A stretch of 64,000 nucleotides of DNA from Gari tellinella (GCA_922989275.2 OV277867.1:1-64000), one strand, 5' to 3'. Shown: positions 33,615 through 45,237, counted from the stretch's first letter. The notes: generated from the letters alone by a model not told the origin. Made by a program: numbers and translations.

Positions 33615-33751
33615 CGCAAAAACACTGTATGATTTGGTGCTATCTAAGCAAGAAAATGTTTGATTTACTCTCTTATCTGGAACCCTGCAGTGAACCAAAA
33701 GCCGTACTTTTTATGACATGTATTTATCCCAAGTATCCAGTGTCCAAGTAT

Positions 33752-33795
33752 GTTTTAGTCGGTAAATAGCTTCTAGCTAATGTTAAAAACCCGAC
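33752..33795. repeat. Left part of a split SINE/LINE-like tail
   Basis: GTCGGTAAATAGCTTCTAGC...CCCGACTATA matches 52995-53050, where it continues AATAAAGTATCTTGTATCTTGT. Here the continuation TATCTTGTATCTTGTAC is found at 34522, beyond two family B elements. Confidence 0.7.
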
Positions 33796-34155
33796 TATAG
33801 CGTTCCCTCTCTTCAACGACACCCACTGGGAGACTAAAATATGTGCGTTGTTCGGAGGGAGTCGTTATAGGGAGGGAAATTGGCTTACATTTGCAAACAG
33901 CTTTAATCCAGATCAGACGCCGCGTAACGCGGCGTCTGATCTGGATTCAAGCTGTTTGTCACTCGTTATTAAGTTATTTCTGTCAAAATGTCCATTATGT
34001 AACTTTGAGAAAACAGCAGACGACAAATTTAAGCAGACGGTATTGCAGCCATGAAAAGCGTTAGACATAATTGTTTTGTTTGGGGAACAGCAGCAAGGGT
34101 CGGTGTAAGGAGGGAGTCGTTGTTGAGAGGGCCGTTGTAGAGAGGGAGCACTGTA
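33796..34155. mobile_element. Family B MITE, 360 bp
   Basis: Ends TATAGCGTTCCCTCTCTTCAAC and GTTGTAGAGAGGGAGCACTGTA, TA-flanked. It contains a core palindrome (33894-33958) of the GAATCCAGATCAGACGCCGC type, then AAAACAGCAGACGACAA, a motif shared with family D. The second inner arms read GGAGGGAGTCGTT on both sides. Confidence 0.9.
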
Positions 34156-34167
34156 AAATAAATGAAT

Positions 34168-34523
34168 TACAGCGTTCCCTCTCTACAACGGCCCTCCCAA
34201 CAACGACTCCCTCCTCACAGCGACCCTTACTGCAGTTCCCTAAACAGGGCAATTATGTCTAATGCCTTTACTACTGCAATATCGTCTGCTTAAAATTGTC
34301 GTCTGCTAATTTTATCAAAGTTATAGGTAATAATGCACATTTTGACAGGAAAATACTTATTGACGCGTGACAAACAGCTTTAATCCAGATCAGACGCCGC
34401 GTCACGTGGCGTCTAATCTGGATTCAAGCTGTTTGCAAATGTAAGCCGAACTCCCTCCCTCTAACGACTCCCTCCGAACAACGCACATATTTTTGTCTCC
34501 CATTGTAGAGAAGGAGCGCTGTA
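34168..34523. mobile_element. Family B MITE, 356 bp, inverted relative to its neighbour
   Basis: Same family as 33796-34155 in opposite orientation, 12 bp away. Core palindrome at 34371-34435 with CGTCACGTGGCGTCTAATC, slightly decayed on one arm. Confidence 0.9.
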
Positions 34524-34861
34524 TCTTGTATCTTGTACACGGCACTGAACGTATATCAGAATGATTATTTCTCGCCTCCTGATTATAAAATGTAAGTCAA
34601 TTTCCACAACCTGTGTCAGATTTTAACACACATCATATTGTTCCATATATGTGTTTTAGGTATTGCTTCGGAAATCAGAGAGTGATTTAAACATTTCACA
34701 CCTGTATTTGCCTCTACAAAACCCTACAATGAGATATTACTAACAATCGGCGATTTAGTAGGATTCTTAAAATGTTTTATTATTGAGTAGAGACACAATG
34801 ATGCAAATTTTGAAAACCAATATTGTCTTTGATTTAAAACTATGTATGCTACATAATTAGA

Positions 34862-35037
34862 TACAGTAAAATATCTCTATTAAGATCACTAGTATGAAGA
34901 GTTATTGATTGTATAACAGACAGGTGACAGCTTAAAGCAATTTTACTTAAATGGGATTTAAAGCAAGTTTGTTTTAAGCAGTCACCTGTCGCAAACAACT
35001 AAATTAATGATGTCTATACAGCGGTCGCAATGTAACA
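34862..35037. mobile_element. Family C MITE, diverged
   Basis: Left end TACAGTAAAATATCTCTATTAAGA; right end decayed near GCGGTCGCAATG. Inside are GACAGGTGACAGCTTAAAGC and its complement GCAGTCACCTGTC, the inner inverted repeat typical of the family. Confidence 0.7.
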
Positions 35038-35122
35038 CCAGTCATTACAAAAAACACAACGCCTTGATAAGAGCTGGGATTTCTTAATACATGTATACGC
35101 GTTAAAACAATCATTTATATTG

Positions 35123-35180
35123 CGAGCCAGATTGGAGCCAGATCAGACACTTGGTAATCCTCCGTCTATTCGGGCTCCAG
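35123..35180. repeat. Diverged core palindrome
   Basis: GGAGCCAGATCAGACAC facing GTCTATTCGGGCTCCA with many mismatches; no MITE ends are visible around it. Confidence 0.5.
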
Positions 35181-35389
35181 TGATAATCTCTGAACAACTG
35201 GGATCAGCAGGGGACAAATTACTATAATTGTGTCGACCTCTGGCCCTGCGCCTTTAAACTCATAGGTTGATATAGTTATTCACATCTACATGAAACACTT
35301 TCCTCAAGATGCGACTATAATAGTGAAACAGAACAGGCATTCCCAAAACTTTCTATATAGAATTTAAGATTATAGACCCTAATGAGATC

Positions 35390-35535
35390 AGGCTCCGAGG
35401 TTATAAAGCGTTTGAGCTGAGTCTGAGTGTGTTCCCAAGCATTTGATTGGTCAGATTTGAGCCTAGGCTCTAATCTGACCAATCAAATGCTCGGGAACGA
35501 GTTTAGACTCAAGTCAAAAGCTTTATAACCTCGGG
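35390..35535. repeat. Hairpin repeat with AATCTGACCAATC arms
   Basis: GAGGTTATAAAGCGTTTGAGC...GATTGGTCAGATT is followed by AATCTGACCAATCAAATGCTC...AAAGCTTTATAACCTC. Arms are about 65 bp. A related, weaker copy lies at 48890-48982. Confidence 0.8.
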
Positions 35536-35775
35536 ACCTCGCAAATGCTTGTCAATATCGGAAAGTCTATGGAGAAAGATCGGCCATTCTCGACAACTGT
35601 CGATCCCTTAACGAACTGTGCTAAGCATTGATCAGTACCGGCCAACAGCTGACGAGAATGGCAGATCGCTCTGCGTAGAGTTCAAATTTTGGTCCAATGA
35701 CATTAGGGTTCCTCAGCGCTTTACATGAAGGAAGGACAGTCACGTGGCACTTCATTGCACAAATACAGCTGAGAT

Positions 35776-36000
35776 GACGTATTCTTTCCCAATAAACGCG
35801 TTTATGCGATATCTATCATTTCCATTGCCAACAGTTTGGAGCCAGATCACACACCGGGTAACCAAGCGTCTGATTAGGCTCCAAACTAATATCCACTCAG
35901 ATTAAAATGATCACTAAGAATGGCCAAACATTGTAATAGCCTAAATTGTATTGCAATGCGCTTGCGTTTATAAGGGCAAGAATAACGACTTCTGCACTGT
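35776..36000. mobile_element. Old family A MITE remnant
   Basis: GACGTATTCTTTCCCAATAAACGCG on the left and AAGAATAACGACTTCTGCACTGT on the right enclose a decayed core (35829-35885). Confidence 0.7.
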
Positions 36001-36354
36001 TTAAGCCGATATTATGTTGAAGTACAGAATCTTGTAGTCGGCTCAATTGTGTTCAGACTTATCTCTCTTGAAATATCGGCTCTGATTTAACTAGTCTGCC
36101 TCTGTAGTTATTATACCACCAGCCTATTTCTCCTATCATGTTGACCCTTGACCTTGGGAAGGGCATGCCACGTGGTGCCCTGCTAATGTACGTTGTTGAT
36201 AGCGTCTTCTCGCCCGGAACCTCACCCACTCCAACGGGTTGCCAGTCACGAAATGTCTTAAGTCTGTGATGGCTTTTACCGTCGGGACCTTATTGGAAGA
36301 GATACAAACATACAAGTAACAATGCAATTTGTGTCTGGTTTTGACTCATACAGC

Positions 36355-36606
36355 TACAGTGGAGAATGTGTTATTCTTTCCCAATAAACGCGTTTACGCT
36401 AAAACTATTATTTCTATAACAAACAGTTTGGAGCCAGATCAGACGCCGGGTAACCCGGCGTCTGATCAGGCTCCAAACTGTTTGCCACCAAGATAAACAT
36501 GAAATATCAGAATTGTCCAAAAGTTGTTCTTTTCTACGTTTTAGCGCTAAATGCGTTTGCGTACGTTTGTGTTTAAACGGGAAAGAATAGCAGATTCTCC
36601 ACTGTA
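36355..36606. mobile_element. Family A MITE, 252 bp
   Basis: TACAGTGGAGAATGTG to CAGATTCTCCACTGTA, core palindrome 36419-36483 with CGCCGGGTAACCCGGCG. Inverted relative to the copy at 31922. Confidence 0.92.
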
Positions 36607-36703
36607 TCATCGTTTCTTTCCTGTTTAATGTAGAGGACCCCTAATGAGATCGAATCAAAATCAATAAAGGTAAAGGTGTGAGTTTATAAAGTCTTCATTT
36701 ACG

Positions 36704-37076
36704 TACAGTGTTCCCTCTCTACAACGACATCCATTGGGAGACACATATTGTGTGCGTTGTTCGGAGGGAGTCGTTACAGAGAGGGACAATTAAGACTTGG
36801 CTTACATTTGCAAACAGCTTGAATCCAGATCAGACGCCGCGTAACGCGGCGTCTGATCAGGATTCAAGCTGTTTATCACTGGTCACTATATGTATTCTAT
36901 CAAAATCTCCACTTATATGTGACTGTGAGAGAAAACAGCAGACGACAATCGTAAGCAGACGATAGTGTAGCAGTAAAATAGTTAGACTTAATTATCCCGT
37001 TTAGGGAATTACGGCGAGTGTCGTTGTAAGGAGGGAGTCATTATTGGGAGGGCCGTTGTAGAGAGGGAGCCCTGTA
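36704..37076. mobile_element. Family B MITE, 373 bp
   Basis: TACAGTGTTCCCTCTCTAC to GTAGAGAGGGAGCCCTGTA. Core palindrome at 36811-36874; AAAACAGCAGACGACAATCG follows. Confidence 0.9.
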
Positions 37077-37084
37077 TATCGTAT

Positions 37085-37331
37085 TCTGCCGACTTTTACA
37101 TTTACCTCCCTGATTATCGAGTCACAAGTCGGCCATTTACATACGGCGTAAGTTGCAGCCATGGCACATTGACTTCTTTCCCTCACATGTACCTATTTCA
37201 TTCACCTGGGTGAAGTGGAGCAATGTAGGGTTAATCGTTTGCTCAGAAAAATTTCATTGATCCTGATAGGGCTCGAACCAGGAACCTCTCGCTTCCTAGG
37301 CGAGCGTCCTACCACTGGACCACCGGCCCTA
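37085..37331 (-). mobile_element. tRNA-derived SINE
   Basis: On the minus strand from 37331 there is a tRNA-like head: a D-arm GTCC..GGAC, an anticodon-like stem CTCGC/GCGAG with loop CTAGGAA, and a B box GGTTCGAGCCC (near 37264-37275). The TGGTCCAGTGG stretch serves as A box. The acceptor and T stems do not pair as in a working tRNA. A unique body follows (CTTCACCCAGGTGAATGAAAT...), ending beside a family B element. Pol III promoter plus body indicates a SINE; a tRNA pseudogene is the alternative. Confidence 0.65.
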
Positions 37332-37730
37332 CAATACTCTACGTAGAGTACCAATATTGTCGAACGTTGGCCCGGTCTTATTAGGGGTCACCAACCTTAA
37401 ACACAAACTTTGAAACTAAACATGATACCATGCAACGCAATAGTGACATTGACAGGTTTTTGAAAACAAAAGTAACAATTTATTCAACCCATAATCGTCC
37501 CGCACAAACACTGTATTGTGAAAAGTACACATGTCTTGACTAAAGTCAGAGAGTTCTTATAGGAGCTGTATGATTAGGTTCTGTGCTGTTTGTCATACTG
37601 AAACTAGAACATCGTAGACTAAACTTTCCTAGAACTTTGACTTGTTTGTTTGACGATTCAAGAATCAATGAGTTAATCTGAGCATCAAGAAGAGCAGCGT
37701 TTAGCCATTTTAGTACCACGCTCGGCAACA
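37332..37730. other. No recognisable feature
   Basis: Non-coding flank. A small palindrome TACTCTACGTAGAGTA lies near 37335. A minus-strand frame at 37546-37773 has no recognisable content. Confidence 0.45.
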
Positions 37731-37731
37731 T

Positions 37732-37977
37732 TAACCCTTTCACTGCCAAATCTTTGGTGAGATTTTTACCCATTCACCGTTTCATTGTCGGCTGCTTCAA
37801 TTCTGTTGTCTTCAATGTCGTTTCAAAGTTAAAAAATAAGGTCGTGTGACTGAAGAAATTTTTAACGAGTGTCAAACAGTTTAGATCCTGGTCCGATGCC
37901 GCATTACACGGCGTCTGATCAGGATTCAAACTGTTTGCAAACGCGCTTTTAAGCGTGATTGAGAGCGAAAGGGTTAA
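37732..37977. mobile_element. Family D MITE, ~246 bp (reference copy)
   Basis: Inverted ends TTAACCCTTTCACTGCC and GAGCGAAAGGGTTAA. It contains GTCGGCTGCTTCAATTCTG and a core palindrome (37873-37937) of the GATCCTGGTCCGATGCCGC type. The ends are unrelated to those of families A, B and C. Confidence 0.82.
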
Positions 37978-38265
37978 CACATGCAAGTAATTCAGATATA
38001 GCTCAGACGTGTAGAAAGTGTCATTCTGTTATATCTAAACGAAACAAAACTATATGCTAGCCCAATAAAATTCATTATGAATGGCGAGTTCTTGAAATGT
38101 TTATTCTCTTCTTGATGACAAACAGTTTGTGACTGACCAGACAGTATTCTACCAAGCAAGTGATCTAGATTCAAACCTTTTGAAATAGAATTAAGTGTTT
38201 TACTGTAAACTCGTGGGCCTGGAAAGCACTTTCCCATAATACATACATATCAAGACTTCATGTCC

Positions 38266-39945
38266 AGCATAAGTTGTCCATTCTTTGTGTGGCGCTGCGT
38301 ATGTCCTGTCTTTTCCTATCTCTGTCCCCACTATACATACCTGTCCAGACTACAAGTACGAAATAAGCTGTCCATTCATTGTGGGGCATCACGCATGTCC
38401 TGCCTTTGCCTAACTCTATCCTCACTATACCTACCTGTGCAGACTACACCCCAGCATATGCGGCTCAATCATTGTGGGGCGTCACGCATGTCCTGTCTTT
38501 GCCTATCTCTATCCTCACTATACCTACCTGTCCAGACTACATCCCGGCATATGAGGCTCATTCATTGTGGGGCACCACATATGTCCTGTCTTTGCCTAAT
38601 TCTATCCCAACTATACATACATGTCCAGACTACAGGTCCAGCACAGACTGTCTATTCATTGTGGGGCACTATTAATGTCCTGTCTTTGCCTGTCTCTATC
38701 CTCACTAAACCTACCTGTCCAGACTACATCCCAGTATATGCGGCTCATTCATTGTGGGACACCACATATGTCCTGTCTTTGCCTAATTCTATCCCAACTA
38801 TACATACCTGTCCAGACTACAGGTCCAACATAGGCTGTCTATTCATTGTGGGCACTATTAATGTCCTGTCTTTGCCTGTCTCTATCCTTACTATACCTAC
38901 CTGTCCAGACTACAGGTCCAGCATATGCGGCTCCGCATTCATTGCAAGACACTAGTTTAGTCCTCTGTTTGTATATCTCTATCCCAACTACACATACCTT
39001 TCTAGACTACATGCATAGGCGGCCCATTCATTGTGAGGCGTCACGCGTGTTCTATATTTGCCTATCTCTATCCCCGCTTTACATACCTGTCTAGACTAAA
39101 GGTCAACCATAGGTTGTCAATTTATTGTGGGACACCACATATGTCCTGTCTTGGCCAAATTCTATCCCAACTATACATACCTGTCCAGAATACAGGTCCG
39201 ACACAGGCTGTCTATTTATTGTGGGTGGGTCACCACATACGTATGTTCTGTATTTGCCTATCTCTAGCCCCACTTTACATACATGTACCTGTACAGACAA
39301 CAGGTCCGGCATATGCGGCTTATTCATTGTCAGGCACCACTTATGTCCTCTCTTTATATATCTCTATCCCTACTATACATACCTGTCCAGACTACAGGTC
39401 GAGCACAGGTTGTCGATTTATTGTCGGACACCATATATGTCCTGTCTTTGCCTATCTCTATCCCAACACTACATACCTGTCCTGCCTACAGCTCCGGAAA
39501 GGCTGTCTATTCATTGTGGGACACCACATATGTTCTGTCTTTTTATATCTCCATCCCAACTACTCATACCTGTCAAGACTACAGGTACGAAATAAGCTGT
39601 CTATTCATTATGGGACACCACATATGTTCTATCTTTACCTATCTCTATCCCAACTATACATACATGTCCAGACTACAGGTCCAGCATTGGATGTCCATTT
39701 ATTGTTCGGCACCACATAAGTCCTGTCTTTGTATATCTCTATCCCTAGTATACCAACCTGTCTAGACTACAGGTCAAGCATAGGCCGTACATTTATTGTG
39801 GTCGTCACGTATGTCCTGATTTTTTACTATCTCTGTCCCAACTATACATACCTGTCCAGACTACAGGTCCAGCATAAGCTGTCCATTCCTTGTGGGGCGC
39901 TACGTATGTCCTGTCTTTGTCTATCTCTGTTTTTGTCGCTAACCT
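38266..39945. repeat. 93-bp satellite, about 18 units
   Basis: CTGTCCAGACTAC recurs every 93-94 bp from 38341 onward. The unit is CCAGACTACAGGTCCAGCAT...CATTCATTGTGGG...ATGTCCTGTCTTTGCC...CTATCCCAACTATACATAC. Because 93 is a multiple of three, several frames stay open for up to 230 codons at once; none is a credible gene. Confidence 0.93.
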
Positions 39946-39949
39946 CAGC

Positions 39950-40785
39950 TGTCCCTCTCTGTCGATTCGCAGATAATCCATGCTTCCCTATGCCCCTCGT
40001 TTCTTCTAAAGCAAAATTAGATCGGCAAACGTCAGAGCTCCATATAAGGAGAGTATTTCAAAAATTAAAATCTTTATTTCTGCATTAAACCCTATGGTGT
40101 CATTACTCATTAGAATTTGCAAGGCGTTTCTAAAGAATAGTAACAACATAGGATTTCGTGCTGAAGTGAGTGAGAAAATATAGGATTTGTTCAGTTTACT
40201 TCTTCTTATATTGCGCCTTGAAACTTGTGTTGAATTTTACGATGCATGTATCTCTGAAATAACAAATTATACTGCTGAATGCTCATGTATTTGACTTTTG
40301 CTTTACATTTGACCTGTATTGAGCTGTCACTTGTATTAAAGCCTTGTAAATAGTCTTTTTGAGTGACTGTTTTTTAACCTTTCAGCGCCATAGAGGACTC
40401 TGATCAGCATCCCAAGTGTACCCAACTCGAAGTAGTACTTCCATCAGTAGAAACTTCAAAACTTTGGAATTGGCATGGAATTGCAACAGTCAAATTTGAC
40501 AGAGAAAGGATTAATGAAAGTAAGGCTGTATTATGGGAGACATCAGCCTTAAAGCGTGGGTAAAGCGTGACCGGTTTTGAATTATCAGCCTAATATTTGA
40601 CCAAGAAATAACAAGCCTGAGATTTACTTGTAAAATGTTTTTGCATTAGATATAACATATATCATACTTGGCTACATATCTTTTGTCAGTTTCCGTTTTA
40701 CATGTTTCAAATGGTGCTATAGTTATGCTCTCAGCTTATTGTTTGCCGGTAAATATTGGATAATGTCAACAAATTGTAAATGTAA
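39950..40785. other. Non-coding interval
   Basis: No repeat ends or gene recognised. CCTTTCAGCGCCATAGAGGACTCTGATCAGCATCC (around 40378) is probably a decayed family D end plus half core. Confidence 0.4.
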
Positions 40786-40790
40786 ACTGT

Positions 40791-41144
40791 TACAGTGGAG
40801 AAGACGTTATTCTCTTCTTAAACTATAACTTCCAATGCAAACAGTTTAGCGCAAGATCAGACGCCGGGTAACTCCAAACTGTTTGCCTATCTGATTAAAA
40901 TATATAGTCAGAATTATCAAGAAGTTGTTATTTCTCCATTTTTTGGCATCAGGTTTCGTTTCGTGTTTGCGTTTACATCATCCTAAATCAGAACGGACAA
41001 TCCTTTTATTCGTTCAATTAATCATAATAGTCTTCATCCTTTCAATAAATGTAAAACTTAATAAAATAGCTAGATTAATCATTGAAATAACCCAAGACTA
41101 TATTTAACGTGAAAGAATGACGTCTTATTCACTGCAAGAGTTTT
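40791..41144. mobile_element. Family A MITE, decayed and enlarged
   Basis: Left end TACAGTGGAGAAGACGTTATTC. Right end is a weak match near GAAAGAATGACGTCTTATTCACTGCA. The core (40845-40890) has lost most of its right half. Confidence 0.6.
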
Positions 41145-41471
41145 CTATAACACAACAATTAGATCTAGCAACAACCCAACTGGTCACTACATCTAACTAC
41201 TTATAATTCTAAACGAAATCATTATTTTACTTCATTCATACATTAAGACGTTCATTTGGTTTTCCAGAATTAGATTTAGCTGTGCAAATTAAGACACGCA
41301 TTATATTGTTTTATGAAATGATGGTTTAAATTAATAGTATAAAATTATACTTACACATTTCTGTAGAAGTTGATGGTTATTTACTTCAAGTTTAGCACAG
41401 CAAAGCTAACATAGTTCCAATGGTTCTAAAGCAATAAACGGAACGTTTAAAAACCACAGTCCATTTTCTTA

Positions 41472-41687
41472 TACAGTAGAGAATAGATCTATATTATTTT
41501 ATACTAAAACCCTTATGTATATTACAAACAGTTTGAAACCTAATCAGACACCAGGTAACCCGGCGTCTCATCAGACTTCAAACTGTGTGCCACGCAGATT
41601 AAAACAAGAATTACAGTTTTCAACAATTTGTCATTTTCAACATTTTATAGCATTGTATTTGTATTTTGTTTCGTTTACTCCACTGTA
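41472..41687. mobile_element. Family A MITE, 216 bp, decayed
   Basis: TACAGTAGAGAATAGATC to TTTACTCCACTGTA. Core at 41525-41590 with CACCAGGTAACCCGGCGTC, several mismatches. Confidence 0.75.
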
Positions 41688-41840
41688 TAACATATCAATT
41701 TCAATAGACAGAGTATTCATTCACGTGTTTAGTGAAACGTTAAAGCGCTATGTCATTTAGCCCTATTCACTTATGCGATTCATTGTTCACATGTTTCATG
41801 TTCTACAACTGTTTTAATCTCACATTGCTATAGGAAGCAG

Positions 41841-42085
41841 GGGCCCGTTTCATAAAACTTCTTACGACAAATTTTGTCGTAAGTCAGAATATAAAAGTAT
41901 CAATTTCTTTTTATTTCTCCATCTAATCCTGTCGTCTTGTGACATCTTTTTGGAATCGTCTTGAAAAGACGATTCCAAAATGATGTTACAAGACAGGATT
42001 AGATAGAGAAATCAGAGATTAAATGTATTTTAAAGTTTTGACTTACGACAACAATTGTCGTAAGATGTTTTATTAAACGGGGCCC
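41841..42085. mobile_element. Family F MITE with GGGCCCGTTT ends
   Basis: GGGCCCGTTTCATAAAACTTC and its near complement GATGTTTTATTAAACGGGGCCC are the ends. Just inside is a second inverted pair, TTACGACAAATTTTGTCGTAAG. The centre is another palindrome (TAATCCTGTCGTCTTGTGAC...AAAGACG...CAAGACAGGATTA). Confidence 0.88.
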
Positions 42086-42176
42086 TGTCCCGGCTTGGTA
42101 GTTATTACAGAGGAGAAGACGTGTTTCTTCCTAGAATAAAGGGTTAATGCCATCCATTTATCTTGATATTGCAATA

Positions 42177-43331
42177 TAGTAAAACATTTCTATTACGACT
42201 ACTAAATTGTTTTAGTCAGTATGTATTTACGACAGGTGACTGCTTTAAAGCCGCATTGTGTTTTTGAGAAACCTGCATAAAACGGTTGTTTGGGGTCCCA
42301 TTTGAACTACGTAGGACGTGATTCTTTCACAAAAACCGGTTTTATCTAAGAAATTCGCTTTTTAAATTTTATTTATAATATGTTGGTGCTGCACAAATTA
42401 AAAAGCCTCCCTTGTGAATGGAATTAGGACAACTCTGTAAATAATTATTGTAAACTCCGTAAAGTAAGGCACAGGGTTAAACACTATGAGATCCAATAAC
42501 AACGTGTACATAATTATTCACGGTGGGTAAACGATTAAAACAAACTACGGAGAATCTATACCTTGAGCTTGCTGAAAATGACTGTTTCAGACTTGTCCGC
42601 TCTCTAACTCAAACACTTCTTTTTTGATCTTCACCAAACTTGCTACAAATGTTTATTAGTATAGAATCTAGGTCAGGTTCAATAAATAGCAAAATCGCAT
42701 AAGGTATGTCTGAGTTATTGCCCTTGAATAATTAAAAAATGACTGTTTCAGCATTTTCTGCTCTCTAACACAAACACTTTTTATTGGATCTTCACCAAAC
42801 TTGCTGACAACGTGTATTGGTATTAAATCTAGGTCAAGGAAAAAAATCGAATACAGTTGAATGAAAATCCTTCAAGAGGTAAAGGAGAAATGGAGTGGTC
42901 ATTTATTACTTAACTTATTACCAACACGGCTAAGATGAAGCACATGCAACCATTGACCAAATATTTGGCTAAAATAAAATAAAAACTGGTCCTTTTACAG
43001 AGTGGACAGGGCAAAATTAAGGATAAAATAGCAAAGTTTTAGTCATTCAAGGGCAATAACTCCAACATGCCTTGTGCGATTTTGGTAGTTAAGATGATTG
43101 ACCTAGATTTAATATTAATAAACATTTTCAACAAGTTTGGTGAATATCTGATAAAAAATTGTATGTGTTAGAAAGCAAAAATTGCTGAAAACAGTCATTT
43201 TTAATACATAAAGGGCAAAAACTCAGATATGCCACATGCTTACTGTCGCCTTGCTTTAAGTTGTCACCTGTCTTTTATACAATTAATTAACCTTTGTTTG
43301 AGTGGTCGTAATAGAGATATTTTACTGCATA
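42177..43331. mobile_element. Family C element, long form (~1.15 kb)
   Basis: Ends TAGTAAAACATTTCTATTACGAC and GTCGTAATAGAGATATTTTACTG; inner arms CAGGTGACTGCTTTAAAGC and AAGTTGTCACCTGTC. Between them, repeated segments with GATCTTCACCAAACTTGCT and ATCTAGGTCA (42640, 42790) reappear inverted (43100-43200). Protein coding is absent, so it is non-autonomous. Confidence 0.78.
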
Positions 43332-43389
43332 TCATTAGAAGCCTAAAATGACTAACGTGTTCACTATTTTTCACGCGGCTCTGTACATG

Positions 43390-44041
43390 TACAGTGTTCC
43401 CTCCCTACAACGGTCCTCCCAACAACGACTCCCTCCTTAGAACGACACTTTTTGCAATTCCCTAGACAGGATGACGAATTTACTGCTGCAATGTCGCCTG
43501 CTTAAAATTGTCGTCTGCTTTTTTTCTCAAAGTAACATATTGGACATTTTGACAAAAACACTTAATGACGAAGGACAAACAGCTTGAATCCAGATCAGAC
43601 GCCGCGTTACGCGGCGTCTGATCTGGGTTCAAGCTGTTTGCAAATGAAAGCCAATTTCCCTCTCTGTAACGACTCCCTCCGAACAACGCACACAATAATG
43701 ACGAAGGACAAACAGCTTGAATCCAGATCAGACGCCAGATCCAGATCAGACGCCGCGTAACGCGGCGTCTGATCTGGGTTCAAGCTGTTTGCAAATGAAA
43801 GCCAATTTCCCTCTCTCTAACGACTCCCTCCGAACAACGCACACAATAATGACGAAGGACAAACAGCTTGAATCCAGATCAGACGCCAGATCCAGATCAG
43901 ACGCCGCGTAACGCGGCGTCTGATCTGGGTTCAAGCTGTTTGCAAATGAAAGCCAATTTCCCTCTCTCTAACGACTCCCTCCGAACAACGCACACAATCT
44001 CTGTCTCCCATTGGGTGTCGTTGTAGAGAGGGAGCGCTGTA
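43390..44041. mobile_element. Family B MITE with internal triplication, 652 bp
   Basis: TACAGTGTTCCCTCCCTAC to GTAGAGAGGGAGCGCTGTA. The segment ATGACGAAGGACAAACAGC through GAACAACGCACACAATA starts at 43565, 43698 and 43849. The first unit is 133 bp. The second is 151 bp because an 18-bp stretch (AGATCCAGATCAGACGCC) is added beside the core palindrome; the third carries the same addition. Confidence 0.9.
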
Positions 44042-44436
44042 CTTTCACTGTAACATTGGATACTGTTTGGCAATACGAATATCCATTCTATTTATGGGAC
44101 ATTTATCTTCCTAGCTGATACACAACTTTGGTCGAGCTGAACTCGTATGGGAAACAAAATATAAGGAAATCATTGTGCTGTGTTTGCAAATGGGCATTTT
44201 TTTATAGAAATGCCATAAACTTGTTAATCGCAAACTCTAGCTGTTGCATAATCATGTAAACTTCCCCATATCTGGGCGACAAGAAACCGCCACAAATCGG
44301 CACCAATTTCAATGTTACATCGGACACTGTGTGGCAATACGACTACATGTATCCATTCTATAATTATGTATTAGAAATTTTTATAGATACATTTTACTGA
44401 GAAAAAACATCCAAATCAATGTATATAAGATATGAA

Positions 44437-44714
44437 TACAGTGGAGAATCTGTTATTCTTTCCCGTTTAAACGCAAACGTACGCAAACGCAAAGCGCTAA
44501 AACGTAGAAAAGAACAACTTTTGGACAATTCTGATATTTCATGTTTATCATGGTGGCAAACATTCTGGAGCCTGATCAGGCTCCAAACTGTTTGCCACTC
44601 AGATCAACATGAATAGTCAAAATTGTCGAAAAGTTGTCCTTTTCTATGTTTTAGTGCAATGCGTTTGCGTACGTTTGCGTTTAAACGGGAAAGAATAACA
44701 GATTCTCCACTGTA
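44437..44714. mobile_element. Family A MITE, 278 bp, core deleted
   Basis: TACAGTGGAGAATCTG to CAGATTCTCCACTGTA. The core is reduced to GAGCCTGATCAGGCTC (near 44568-44584): the inner ACGCCGGG...CCCGGCGT part is missing precisely, so the hairpin is shorter but still perfect. Confidence 0.88.
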
Positions 44715-45237
44715 TATGTCTCAAATTTAGATTTTGGGAAATAGATTGAAGTAATATCTTTTGAATCTTGTTTTCTCCTGTCTCTAAAGTGAAACGTTTA
44801 TCCGGTTGTTTTCACCAACCCGACTTGCCAAGTTGTACCTAAATAACAACTGGGCAAGTCAGGTCAAAGTACTATCGCAATTAGTGTCAAACAGTGCATA
44901 TCCTGATAAAACACCTTGTTACGATATGCACGGCGTCTGATCTGGCTCCGAACTCTTAGTAATTTAAACACATTGTAATTGTTCTAGCACATGTGCTATT
45001 TTTGGTAGAGTAACGTTTATAGGGCATGAGAGGAACAAAAGAAAACCAATGTGTTCTTTTTTTAAGTTTTATAAATTTATTGAAAACGAAATCGACAACA
45101 ACTGTATATATTAACTAAACTATCTATGTTATGTAAATATAATATAAAAACAATACTGAGCAAATTATTGTCCCTTTCAGAAGAAACAATGATACGGAAA
45201 CCATTATAACACGATAAATCTATCTAACAAAACCTTT

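Noticed and set aside
37260..37331. Functional tRNA-Pro(AGG) gene on the minus strand
   Set aside because: D and anticodon arms pair, but the T stem and acceptor do not; the sequence continues into a SINE-like body.
38260..39765. Cys/Leu-rich proteins of 150-230 residues
   Set aside because: Frames of the 93-bp satellite; three frames open at once.
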